Shown here: one piece after another, positions 53,055 to 61,796 of the stretch
Layout of the letters: each line of letters opens with the position of its first letter
Numbering within the stretch: the stretch's first letter is position 1
Notes under the pieces: model-generated
Told to the model about the DNA's origin: nothing
The model's input: only the letters and a program-made list of their open reading frames with translations
Databases searched by the model: none
Position numbers and translations under genes: made by a program
From: an uncultured Prevotella sp.
GTDB lineage: Bacteria > Bacteroidota > Bacteroidia > Bacteroidales > Bacteroidaceae
Reading direction: 5' to 3'
Length of the DNA stretch: 64,000 nt
Assembly (NCBI GenBank): GCA_937895845.1
Contig: CALBLK010000078.1
Location: 1 to 64,000 of the forward strand

Positions 53055-55220
53055 ATGAAACGCTTAAAACAATTAATGCTCATGTTCCTGCTTGCTTTCC
53101 TGGGAGGAACGGCGAATGCGACCAAAATCAACGCCGACCTGGCGCAGATGAAACAAAGTACATCGGCCACATGGGATGCCGAGACCTTCACCTTAGGGTG
53201 GACACAGGGCTGGTATAACTCGGTTGACATTGTCGGACTGCCCACCGGTGACCTGTCGGCCTACACCTCGCTCGTGATTGGAACCACAGAGTTTGGCGCG
53301 AACACCACTGGCTACCGTGTGCTTTTCTATTATGGCGCAAGCAACGTGCCAGTGACCGTCAGCAGCCAGGACCAGACTGTTATCAACCTGGCTGAGACGC
53401 TGACCCCCGAGCAGCGTGCGGGCATCACCAGAATCTGTGTGGCCGGCACCGGTGGCAGCGAGGATGCTCCCTGCTCGGTGAAATTCTCCAAAATATACAT
53501 GGTAAAGCCTTTTGACCTTGTGTTCGATACCAATGGCAAGGCCGTCATCCTGCCCTCAGACCTCACAGCCTCTGGCGGTGTCAGCTATGACGAAGATACG
53601 GGCGCACTGACTGCCGGCGCCACAGCGGGCAGCCTGTCTGTCGACTTGCCCTCAGAGGGCGTGGACCTCAATTCGGTTTATGGCTTCAAAATCAACTATA
53701 CAGGTGACAATGTCATGCAGAAATTTGTGGTGGCCAACGCTGCTGGCTGGTCAAAAGATTTTTGGAGCCGCACTGACGGGCGTGACGACTTGGCGCAACA
53801 TATCAAGGGCAACGGCAAGAACACAAACAAGTGGGAATGGACTACCAATGCCTACACCGATGGGGAGCAGAAGACGATGACCATCTCTTCCATCGAACTG
53901 TATGCCAAGGTGCTCACTTGCAACGACCCCCACTATGCTGACTTGACCAGAGACATGTTTCACAACTGGACGGGTGCCGGCGCGGATGCCACAGCCACAT
54001 CCACTGTTCCCAACTTTGAACTGCACTTGAATGAGACCATGGGGCAAGGTGCCACCCTGTATGGTGATGGCGGTGTGTACTATCTGAACTATGCCGATGT
54101 CACAGGCTACGACAAGATTGTTTTCTATGGCGTTGGCACAGGACAGTACCGGCTGCTGTGCAACAGGGAAACGGACAACGGCACTCATGCAGAGACTTTG
54201 GTTGATGTCAGTGCCACTGGCGTGACCGAGGTCAGTGTTGCCGACCTGGACAAAAACGGCAAGGGCTATGTTCATCTGAATGCCATCAAGCTGCCTTGGG
54301 GTGACAACACTGCCACGCTCACTGCCATCAAGCTCTATAAGGAAACGGTTGCCGAACCTTACAGCCTGGTGCTCTCCGGCGAGGGAGTGCTGACCAGTGA
54401 CGTGGCCGCACTGCTGGCCAAGGACTATACCTCTGTTGATGCCACCGGCCTGACCAACGACGAGGCCATTGAGATAGCGACAGGCAACCCCAACTGCTTG
54501 CTTGTGACCACTGCCGGCAAACTGAGCAACAGCCAGAATGTTGTGGTTGGCGGCACTTGCGCCAACCTTGTGCTGGCCGATGCGAACAACTACGCCTCCC
54601 CGATAGATTTTACGGCTGCGTCAGCCACGTTCAGCCGCAAGGCTAAGGGCTATCAGGGATGGTCTACCGTGTGTGTGCCCTTTGACGCTGAAGTGCCAGC
54701 AGGTGTGAAAGCCTGGACTGTTGCCGGCGTGACCGGAAGTGTGCTCAATATGGCAGAGGCAACCGTTATTCCAGCCAACACGCCAGTCCTTGTGCAGTTT
54801 GACGAGGAAACCGGCTTGCGGCTCACCGCATCCGGCGTGTCAATAGCCAAGACAGCAGCCCCAACAGCCAACGGTAACGGCCTCGTGGGCGTTTACACCA
54901 AGCAGCAGGCCCCCGTGGGCTGCTATGTGCTGCAGAGCCAGGAGGGCACGCTCGGCTTCTATAAAGTGACCGAGGCTGTGCGCCCCAATGTGCCCGCGTT
55001 CCGCGCCTATCTCAATGTGGTGCCCGCGTCCGCCAAGTACAACAGCTTCAGTCTGAAGTTCAGCGAACCCACAGGCATTGACAGCCTTGATGGCACAGAC
55101 GGACGGAAGACCGCCGTTGCCCGCTATAACACGGCCGGCCAGCGCGTGAACACCGCGAACGGCAGTCTGGAGATTCGCCGCATGAGCGACGGCTCTGTGC
55201 GCAAAGTCATGGTGAGATAG
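53055..55220 (+). CDS. Secreted multi-domain beta-rich protein of unknown function
   Basis: 721 residues with a signal peptide (about 1-23). Two similar carbohydrate-binding-like modules are visible: residues about 30-155 (WTQGWYNSVDIVG, YTSLVIGTTEFGANTTGYRV) and about 290-430 (MFHNWTGAGADAT, VYYLNYADVTGYDKIVFYGV, KGYVHLNAIKLPWGD). The region about 445-510 looks like a small alpha/beta spacer, and about 525-680 is another beta-rich module (WSTVCVPFDAEVPAGVKAW). The C-terminus GSLEIRRMSDGSVRKVMVR is a type IX-like tail like that of the neighbouring GH30 and GH5 proteins. No catalytic residues were recognised. In this xylan-type setting it may be a surface glycan-binding protein, but that is inference. 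Confidence 0.75.
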   Translation: MKRLKQLMLMFLLAFLGGTANATKINADLAQMKQSTSATWDAETFTLGWTQGWYNSVDIVGLPTGDLSAYTSLVIGTTEFGANTTGYRVLFYYGASNVPVTVSSQDQTVINLAETLTPEQRAGITRICVAGTGGSEDAPCSVKFSKIYMVKPFDLVFDTNGKAVILPSDLTASGGVSYDEDTGALTAGATAGSLSVDLPSEGVDLNSVYGFKINYTGDNVMQKFVVANAAGWSKDFWSRTDGRDDLAQHIKGNGKNTNKWEWTTNAYTDGEQKTMTISSIELYAKVLTCNDPHYADLTRDMFHNWTGAGADATATSTVPNFELHLNETMGQGATLYGDGGVYYLNYADVTGYDKIVFYGVGTGQYRLLCNRETDNGTHAETLVDVSATGVTEVSVADLDKNGKGYVHLNAIKLPWGDNTATLTAIKLYKETVAEPYSLVLSGEGVLTSDVAALLAKDYTSVDATGLTNDEAIEIATGNPNCLLVTTAGKLSNSQNVVVGGTCANLVLADANNYASPIDFTAASATFSRKAKGYQGWSTVCVPFDAEVPAGVKAWTVAGVTGSVLNMAEATVIPANTPVLVQFDEETGLRLTASGVSIAKTAAPTANGNGLVGVYTKQQAPVGCYVLQSQEGTLGFYKVTEAVRPNVPAFRAYLNVVPASAKYNSFSLKFSEPTGIDSLDGTDGRKTAVARYNTAGQRVNTANGSLEIRRMSDGSVRKVMVR

Positions 55221-55283
55221 TCCAAGTCAACAGCCTTGACAAGCATTTTTTTAATTATCTGTACAACTTAAAACTGCATAACA

Positions 55284-55460
55284 ATGAAAAAGTGTTATAA
55301 CAAGCCTATGGCTAACGTGTTTGACCTTGAAACGGAGGCCCTGATGGCAGCCTCGGCACCCGGTCTGCTTGACACCCCTGCCAACGGCACCGATGCGGGC
55401 GCCAAGGTTAACGAGGAAGGAACCGCCTTTGACCTGTGGGCAACAGACGAGGAGGAGTAA
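55284..55460 (+). CDS. 58-aa acidic peptide of a Bacteroidales small-ORF type
   Basis: ATG at 55284, stop TAA at 55458-55460; 58 residues. It starts MKKCYNKPMANVFDLETE, runs into LMAASAPGLLD, and ends in the acidic tail FDLWATDEEE. The layout (short basic K-x-Y-x-x-P start, middle L/M-x-A-S segment, acidic aromatic end) is one I recognise from short uncharacterised peptides of Prevotella and Bacteroides, from memory only. It lies 63 bases after the secreted protein and 37 bases before a very strong terminator. No signal peptide or membrane helix. Confidence 0.6.
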   Translation: MKKCYNKPMANVFDLETEALMAASAPGLLDTPANGTDAGAKVNEEGTAFDLWATDEEE

Positions 55461-55497
55461 GCGCAGCGCGCACTTTGGCAGATGCCATTGTCTAACG

Positions 55498-55537
55498 AAC
55501 GGCCCCACCATGGCAATTGCCATGATGGGGCCGTTTT
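55498..55537 (+). terminator. Very strong intrinsic terminator after the 58-aa peptide
   Basis: Outer stem AACGGCCCCA (55498-55507) pairs with TGGGGCCGTT (55526-55535). Inside is the perfect 16-base palindrome CATGGCAATTGCCATG (55509-55524), offset by single mismatches on each side. A TTTTT tract follows. This is the most stable terminator seen in the window. Confidence 0.92.
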
Positions 55538-55595
55538 TGCAACAAAAAAGAAAAAACAAAAGACGTACAGCAAAGGAGATAATGAGAAGACGCAC

Positions 55596-55603
55596 TACTT
55601 TTG
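55596..55603 (+). promoter_or_regulatory. Bacteroidetes -7 box for the GH5 gene
   Basis: TACTTTTG is an exact TAnnTTTG match followed by TTCG, 25 bases before the GH5 start. Confidence 0.7.
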
Positions 55604-55628
55604 TTCGTAAACAATAACCGCATTCAAC

Positions 55629-57284
55629 ATGAAACAATTTTTTATCTTCTTGTTCCTTGCACTGGCAACAAGTGCATGGGCGCAGCCCGCGGGGATGCGC
55701 CCCATCCATGTGAGTGGCAACCAGCTGGTTGATGACCAGGGGCGCGTCCGTGTGCTCCACGGCGTGATGGACACCCCGAGTCCCTATTTCAACCGTTACC
55801 GATGGGGCAACAGCTGCAGCAGTGGCAACATCCAGCCGTGCATCAATTATTTCGACAAGCTGTTCACAGCCATCACCGACAGTGCCAGCGGCGCCTATTG
55901 CAACCTTTTCCGCCTGCACCTTGACCCCTGCTGGACAAACGACCCCAACAAGCAGAGCGACGGCAAGGAGAGCGGCGAGGCCGACATCTCGCGCTTCAGC
56001 GAGGCGCGGCTCACCACCCTGATGTCGACCCTCTACGGACAGATAGCGCGCAAAGCCGTTGGCAAGGGCCTTTATGTCATCATGCGCCCGCCCGGTGTGT
56101 GTCCCCAGAACCTCAAGGTAGGCGACTATTACCAGGAGTATCTCATCAAGGTGTGGGACATCGTTACAAAGAACCGCATCGTGGCCCAGGACAAGTATGC
56201 CGGCTATTTTGCCATCGAGCTGGCCAACGAGCCTGTGAACGTGAAGAACGCCGATGGCACAGAGACCGACAACACCCTGCATGACTATTTCCAGCCCATT
56301 GTGGACAAGATCCGCGAAAACGGGTTCAAGGGCATCATCTGGGTGCCCGGCAGTGGCTGGCAGAGCAATTACCGCGGCTACGCCAAGGTGCCCATCACCG
56401 ACCCGCTGGACAACTTCGGCTATGCTGTGCACGACTACCCCGGATGGTATAACAGCAGCGACGCCAACCCGAACTACCAGTACGTGTGTGCCAAGTTCAA
56501 GGAGAGCGTGCCCGTGGTGATGAACCGTCCCGTCGTGATTACCGAGGTTGACTGGAGTCCCGAGGTGCCCGGCGCGGGTCACTATAACGAGCATGGCGAC
56601 TGGGTGCCCGGTAATATGGGCACATGGGCGACGGCCTCCACCTCGAAGTGGGGCAGGGGTTACAAGGCTATGATTGACTATTTCGGCAACATCTCCATGA
56701 CCCTCTCGAGCACATCCTGCTATATCGACATCGACAGCTATATCAACGATGGCTTGGTGGTGCCGGCTTTCAACGCTGCGCCCGAGGCCTGCGGCCAGGC
56801 TTGCTTCGAATGGTACGCGCAGTATGCCAAGAGCGAGCCTATCGTGCAGGATGGGCTGAAAGAGCTGCGCTCGCCGGAGGAGACCTTTTATGTAAAGCCC
56901 GGTGAGAAGCGCAAGGTCACGGTCAACTTTGTCTGCAACAACGGCAGCGAGTGGGATGTGGCCCTGCTCTGCCGCAACCGTTCAATGAACACCGGCGTGG
57001 TCACCATTGACGGTGACAGCGTGACCGGCATCAAGGAGGGATCGACCGAGCTTCGCTTCTCGCTGACCGACAAGAACGGCACCACAAAGATATTGATTCT
57101 GCCCGTCAAGGTGACTAATGAGACTGCCATTGGAGACGTTGAGAATACAGGTGCTGCCACGCGGCGTGTTGCCTACCGCTCGCTTGACGGTCGCTGCCTT
57201 GCCGCGCCAGGCAAAGGTCTCAACCTCGTTGTCCGTGAAAGGTTGGACGGCACGCGGACAGTATCCAAGGTTTTGGTGCGCTAA
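55629..57284 (+). CDS. Secreted GH5-family glycoside hydrolase
   Basis: 551 residues, signal peptide about 1-19. The acid/base is Glu201 in FAIELANEPVN and the nucleophile is Glu306 in PVVITEVDWSPE, the GH5 pattern. Other barrel features are LFRLHLDPCW and YVIMRPPG. The C-terminal part (about 400-540) is an Ig-like beta domain with SPEETFYVKPGEKRKVTV, followed by a type IX-like tail TRTVSKVLVR. GH5 covers xylanases, mannanases and cellulases. With GH30, GH67 and a HTCS beside it, a xylan-active subfamily such as GH5_21 is favoured but not shown. Confidence 0.85.
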   Translation: MKQFFIFLFLALATSAWAQPAGMRPIHVSGNQLVDDQGRVRVLHGVMDTPSPYFNRYRWGNSCSSGNIQPCINYFDKLFTAITDSASGAYCNLFRLHLDPCWTNDPNKQSDGKESGEADISRFSEARLTTLMSTLYGQIARKAVGKGLYVIMRPPGVCPQNLKVGDYYQEYLIKVWDIVTKNRIVAQDKYAGYFAIELANEPVNVKNADGTETDNTLHDYFQPIVDKIRENGFKGIIWVPGSGWQSNYRGYAKVPITDPLDNFGYAVHDYPGWYNSSDANPNYQYVCAKFKESVPVVMNRPVVITEVDWSPEVPGAGHYNEHGDWVPGNMGTWATASTSKWGRGYKAMIDYFGNISMTLSSTSCYIDIDSYINDGLVVPAFNAAPEACGQACFEWYAQYAKSEPIVQDGLKELRSPEETFYVKPGEKRKVTVNFVCNNGSEWDVALLCRNRSMNTGVVTIDGDSVTGIKEGSTELRFSLTDKNGTTKILILPVKVTNETAIGDVENTGAATRRVAYRSLDGRCLAAPGKGLNLVVRERLDGTRTVSKVLVR

Positions 57285-57713
57285 GGGGAAACCCTTGGCG
57301 CACGCCGCCTGTTACTGCTGTTTTTTTTATAATTCGATATTGTTTTCTTGAGTTTGCTGCGAAACTTTTAGGAAAAATGGTTTTTCAGCGTTCTTTATGC
57401 AAAACACATATTGGAACCCCTCTCTACTTATTGGAATCCTAAAGGCAAGGTGTGGCGCGCTACGTATTCTTTGAATGAGGCGATGGCCAATGACTACAGG
57501 CGGCCGCAAAAAGAAGTGCATCCCTCTTTTAGCTATCCTCTGACACAAATACGTGAAAGTCAAATCCCCAGACACGGACAGAATAAAGAAGAAGGCGAAA
57601 CAATATCTAATTCACAATACATAGGTGCGCGCTTTAGCTTGAAAAACTTGCACGTTTATTCACTTATCAACAAAAAAAATAGTAATTTTGTCCTTAAATT
57701 ACATAGCTAACCT
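57285..57713 (+). other. 429-base intergenic region before the HTCS gene
   Basis: AT-rich at both ends. Near 57360-57600 a stretch reads in two frames as fragments rich in YWNP and WNPKGK-like text, without a credible ATG start. An exact promoter box at 57683-57690 drives the next gene. The purpose of the central part is not clear; it could be decayed coding DNA. Confidence 0.45.
57683..57690 (+). promoter_or_regulatory. Bacteroidetes -7 box for the HTCS gene
   Basis: TAATTTTG is an exact TAnnTTTG match followed by TCCT, 23 bases before the HTCS start. Confidence 0.7.
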
Positions 57714-60700
57714 ATGGCAAAACGGACAATGGCAGTCCTGTTCTCCATCGTGCTGACTGCGCTGGCATGGGGAAAACCGGGATATTTTTATACTACATCA
57801 ACGCGACAGCTGACCAGTAGCAAGATACAGAGTGTGCTGCAAGACAGCCGTGGCTTCCTTTGGATTTCCACCGAGTTCGGGCTGAACAGGTTCGACGGTT
57901 ATACGTTCTCCTCTTATTTTAATGTGAGCGGAGTCCCCAACTCAATCTGCTTCAACTCGACAATTTGCCTGTTTAACGACCGTGATGGGAACCTGTGGGT
58001 GGGCACCGTGAAGGGACTTGACCGCTATGACCCCATGACCGACGGCTTCGTTCACTACAAGGCCCCGCAAGACCAGCAACCCCGCGTGAACTGTATCACC
58101 CAGCTCCGTGACGGTCGCATCATTGTGGGCACGTCGGGCTATGGCATCTTCCAGATTGATGAGAAAAACCACAGGCTCGTGGCGCTCACGGGCTTGACAA
58201 GTCCTTCGGCCAAGGACTATTGCATGATATTGTACGAGGACAGCAAAGGCAATATCTGGAAGACGGGTACAGACAACGTGATTACGAAAAAGGAGAAGCG
58301 TGGCAAAGGGCGTATACGGGTGTTCAACTCGCCCTGTGGCATACCTGTTGGTGTGCTCGAGGTGGACGGGCGTGTGTGCGTGGTGTGCTCCAAGGGCGTG
58401 CTGGTGGAACATAACGGAAAGCTGCAGCGCTCCACCACGGACTTTCGCGCTGCCGGACTTGATGATGTGCTGTTCTATTCCTGCTACAAGGACAGCAAGG
58501 GAAATGTTTTTCTCGGCACGCGCGGGCACGGACTTTTTGTCTTTCGCCCCTCTTCCCACAAGATAGAGCCTGTGACATTCCAGTCAGACCAAATAGACCT
58601 GATGACAGCCAAGGTGGCGTGTGTCACCGAGGACAGGCAGCACAACCTGTGGATTGGTTGTCTGCAGAGAGGCTTGGTGATGATACCCTATGACCGTCCG
58701 CAGTTTCACTCGCTGAACCTTTCCGAGCGGCATCTCCGTGTTGGCACCACGGTGTCGTCCGTCTGTGAGGGGGACGATGGCATGGTTTGGTGCGCTGTGC
58801 AGGGCAACGGCATTTATGGGCTGAGTTTCAATGGCGATGTGGTGGCCCATCCCTCGTGCCCCAAGGATATAGAGTTTCTCTACCGGGATATGAATAAAAA
58901 CTATTGGGTGGGCACCGACAACGCCCTGTTTAGCTATAACCCGGCTACCGGCAGCTCGGAAAAGGTGTTCACCTATGACTGTAACCGGTTTAACACCATG
59001 ACGGCCGACCGCTACGGCAACCTGTATGTCAGCACTTTTGCCCGCGGACTGTGTGTGCGCAGTGCCGCCACCGGGAAGTGGACCAATTACAATTTTAAAA
59101 AACGTGACAGCAAGCACGGCTACCTGTGCAACAACTGGGTGCTGGCACTGATGCCCGACAGCCGTGGAATGGTGTGGATTGCCACCTCGTCGGGCGTGCA
59201 GGCCTTTGACCCGCGCACGGCCAGTTTCCAGCCGCTTGGGTGGCACAAGCAGTTAGAGGGCGTGATGTGCCTGTCTCTCTGTGAGACCAGGTCGGGCGAC
59301 ATACTCATAGGTACCGATCACGGACTCTATGTTTACAGTCGCAAGACGCGCAAGGTGGCACCTTTTGCGGGTGCTGAGCAGCTGGCGGGCAAGATTGTGG
59401 CCTACATTGTGCAAGACCGTAAGGGTGACATCTGGTGCGCTACCTCGTATGGCATCTGGCAGTGGCAGAGCGACAAGCGGCGCTTTGTATGTCATGTTCG
59501 GGGCAATGGCCTTGTGCAGAAAGAGTATGTCAACTGTGTGGGGCTGCACATGGCCGATGGCCGGATTTGCTTTGCCACCAGTGACGGCATTGTCACTTTC
59601 CGTCCCGACGAGGTGCGCAAATGCAACAACCATACCGATGAGCTGCAGCTTACCTCCCTGATGATTGGAGGGGCGAAAGTGAACAGTGCGACCCTGTCCG
59701 ACGGCAGGCGCATTACCGATACCGATGTGATGAACTCCAAACATTTCGAGGTGTCGTTCTCAGACAATTCCCTGACCCTTCATTTCTCGCAGCTGAACTT
59801 CGTCAATCCGGAGAATGTGGTGATCAGTTACCGTGTCAACGGTGCCAGGACATGGACTTACAACCAGGCTGGAGACAATACCATCACGCTCAGTCACTTG
59901 CCTCCTGGCTCCTACCGGCTTGAGGTGCGCGCCTTTGCCAATGGCGCGTTTTCGCGCGTAAAGGCCTTTACTGTCACGGTGCTGCCGCCGTGGTACCGCT
60001 CCACCTATGCCATCCTTATTTATATACTGATTGCCTTGGTTGTCATCGGTGGCGGTGTGTTCTTCTACCTGCGCCGCAAGCGCGCCCAGCTTGACGAGGA
60101 GAAGATGAAGTTTCTCATCAATGCCACGCACGACATCCGCTCCCCGCTTACCCTCATCATCAGCCCGTTGCGCAAGCTGATGAGCAGCAACCTCGGAGAG
60201 AATGCCCAGGCGGAGCTGGCCACGATTGAGCGCAACGCCAAGCGCATCCTCACCTTGGTGAACCAGATTCTTGACATGCGCAAGATAGACAAGCAGCAGA
60301 TGCACCTTGTCTGCCGGGAGACCGACCTGGTGCAGTTTGTCAACGGTGTGTGCAAGATGTATGAGTATAATGCCAAGGAGCGTGGCATCACTTTCCATTT
60401 CAACCACAAGATGGGCAAACTGAAGGTGTGGATAGACACGGTGAACTTTGACAAAGTAGTGTCAAACTTGCTCTCCAATGCGTTCAAATACACGGCTGAC
60501 GGTGGCAAGATTGATGTGGACATCATGAATGAGGATGACCGCTGGGCCGTAATCCAGGTGAAAGACACGGGCATTGGCTTGGGCGAGGATGGCGGCAAGC
60601 GTATTTTTGACCGCTTCTACCAGGGCAAGAGTGGACGCGACAGCAAGACGGCCGGCACAGGCATTGGCTTGAACCTCTGTAAGATGATAGTGGATATGCA

Positions 60701-61682
60701 CTACGGAGAGATATCGGCCGGAAACCGTGAGGACGGTGTCCGTGGAAGTGTGTTCACCGTGAAGGTGCCTCTCGGCACGGCCCATCTCGCCAAGGAGGAG
60801 ATGGATCAGACCCCTGAGCCTCTGCCCGCCAAGAACCCGCAGGTGAAGAAGGTGGGCACCAAGCGGTCCTACCGAGTGATGGTTGCTGACGATGACGAAG
60901 AACTGGCCCGCTATATTAGCAGTGAACTGTCTCGCTATTACCGCTTCACCGTGTGCAGTAACGGCCGCGAAGCCATCAAGGAATTGCTCTGCAACGACTA
61001 TGACGTTGTGGTAAGTGATGTGATGATGCCCGAGATGGACGGCTTCAGCCTGCTGCGGCTGATCAAGACCAATGTGCGGCTCAACCATATCCCTGTGATT
61101 ATGCTCACCTCTAAAAACGATGTGGTTAACCGCTTGGAGGGCCTGGAGCGTGGCGCCGACGCCTATATGTCGAAGCCCTTTGACATTCAGGAGCTGCATC
61201 TCATGATTGAGAACCAGATGAACAACATCCTCTTGCTCAAGGGCAAGTTCTCCGGGGCGCAGCAAGCAAAGGACAAGGTTGCCCCTGTCACTGTCAAGGG
61301 TAATGATGATGCACTGATGGAGCGCATCATGAAATCCATTAACAAGAACTTTGCCAACAGCGACTTCAATGTGGACATGCTTACCGAGGAGGTTGGAATC
61401 AGTCGCGCGCAGTTGCACCGCAAGATGAAAGAGATGACCGGAATTCCGGCCAGCGAGTTCCTTCGCAACATCCGTCTGGAGCAGGCTGCCCGGCTGCTCA
61501 AGGAGCAAAAGGTCAATGTCACGCAGGTGGCTTATAGCGTGGGTTTCAGCAACCTGGCCCATTTCTCCACCATCTTCCGCCGCCATTTCGGTGTGTCGCC
61601 CACTGAGTTTGCCGAGCGAAGCCAGAAGGAACAGCAGCAGGACGAGGCCCCGGAGCCTTCAGATGGGCGTGGTGCCGAGTGA
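57714..61682 (+). CDS. Hybrid two-component sensor/regulator (HTCS), probable xylan-locus activator
   Basis: 1322 residues. A signal peptide (about 1-19) leads into repeated Reg_prop propeller blades (SVLQDSRGFLWISTEFGLNRFD, LFNDRDGNLWVGTVKGLDRYD and others) to about residue 640, then a Y_Y_Y domain, one membrane helix (about 763-785) and the cytoplasmic relay: HisKA with His806 (INATHDIRSPLTLI), HATPase (LLSNAFKYTADG, GTGIGLNLC), receiver with Asp1102 (VVVSDVMMPEMDGF) and an AraC-type HTH (about 1200-1300, TEEVGISRAQLHRKMKEMTG). Such proteins sense an oligosaccharide in the periplasm and activate the adjacent utilisation genes. It sits between the GH5 and GH67 genes, so regulation of this xylan locus is the likely role. 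Confidence 0.95.
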   Translation: MAKRTMAVLFSIVLTALAWGKPGYFYTTSTRQLTSSKIQSVLQDSRGFLWISTEFGLNRFDGYTFSSYFNVSGVPNSICFNSTICLFNDRDGNLWVGTVKGLDRYDPMTDGFVHYKAPQDQQPRVNCITQLRDGRIIVGTSGYGIFQIDEKNHRLVALTGLTSPSAKDYCMILYEDSKGNIWKTGTDNVITKKEKRGKGRIRVFNSPCGIPVGVLEVDGRVCVVCSKGVLVEHNGKLQRSTTDFRAAGLDDVLFYSCYKDSKGNVFLGTRGHGLFVFRPSSHKIEPVTFQSDQIDLMTAKVACVTEDRQHNLWIGCLQRGLVMIPYDRPQFHSLNLSERHLRVGTTVSSVCEGDDGMVWCAVQGNGIYGLSFNGDVVAHPSCPKDIEFLYRDMNKNYWVGTDNALFSYNPATGSSEKVFTYDCNRFNTMTADRYGNLYVSTFARGLCVRSAATGKWTNYNFKKRDSKHGYLCNNWVLALMPDSRGMVWIATSSGVQAFDPRTASFQPLGWHKQLEGVMCLSLCETRSGDILIGTDHGLYVYSRKTRKVAPFAGAEQLAGKIVAYIVQDRKGDIWCATSYGIWQWQSDKRRFVCHVRGNGLVQKEYVNCVGLHMADGRICFATSDGIVTFRPDEVRKCNNHTDELQLTSLMIGGAKVNSATLSDGRRITDTDVMNSKHFEVSFSDNSLTLHFSQLNFVNPENVVISYRVNGARTWTYNQAGDNTITLSHLPPGSYRLEVRAFANGAFSRVKAFTVTVLPPWYRSTYAILIYILIALVVIGGGVFFYLRRKRAQLDEEKMKFLINATHDIRSPLTLIISPLRKLMSSNLGENAQAELATIERNAKRILTLVNQILDMRKIDKQQMHLVCRETDLVQFVNGVCKMYEYNAKERGITFHFNHKMGKLKVWIDTVNFDKVVSNLLSNAFKYTADGGKIDVDIMNEDDRWAVIQVKDTGIGLGEDGGKRIFDRFYQGKSGRDSKTAGTGIGLNLCKMIVDMHYGEISAGNREDGVRGSVFTVKVPLGTAHLAKEEMDQTPEPLPAKNPQVKKVGTKRSYRVMVADDDEELARYISSELSRYYRFTVCSNGREAIKELLCNDYDVVVSDVMMPEMDGFSLLRLIKTNVRLNHIPVIMLTSKNDVVNRLEGLERGADAYMSKPFDIQELHLMIENQMNNILLLKGKFSGAQQAKDKVAPVTVKGNDDALMERIMKSINKNFANSDFNVDMLTEEVGISRAQLHRKMKEMTGIPASEFLRNIRLEQAARLLKEQKVNVTQVAYSVGFSNLAHFSTIFRRHFGVSPTEFAERSQKEQQQDEAPEPSDGRGAE

Positions 61683-61783
61683 TGAGTTGCGTGTCTTTGG
61701 CAATAATTGCGAATTCTGGACAGCCTAAGACAAAAAGATAATCATCGTAGACAAATAGAAAAGCATTTCTTTATGGGATATGT

Positions 61784-61791
61784 TACTTTTG
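61784..61791 (+). promoter_or_regulatory. Bacteroidetes -7 box touching the GH67 start
   Basis: TACTTTTG is an exact TAnnTTTG match followed by TCGCC and then the ATG at 61797. Only 5 bases separate the box from the start codon, so the transcript would begin at or within a base or two of the ATG. Confidence 0.6.
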
Positions 61792-61796
61792 TCGCC

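Noticed and set aside
57411..57710. 99-codon frame ahead of the HTCS start
   Set aside because: It needs a TTG start, overlaps the HTCS promoter box (57683-57690), and the translation looks like decayed text with no recognised family.
61707..61796. Earlier in-frame ATG for GH67
   Set aside because: It would bury the signal peptide and extend upstream of the promoter box.
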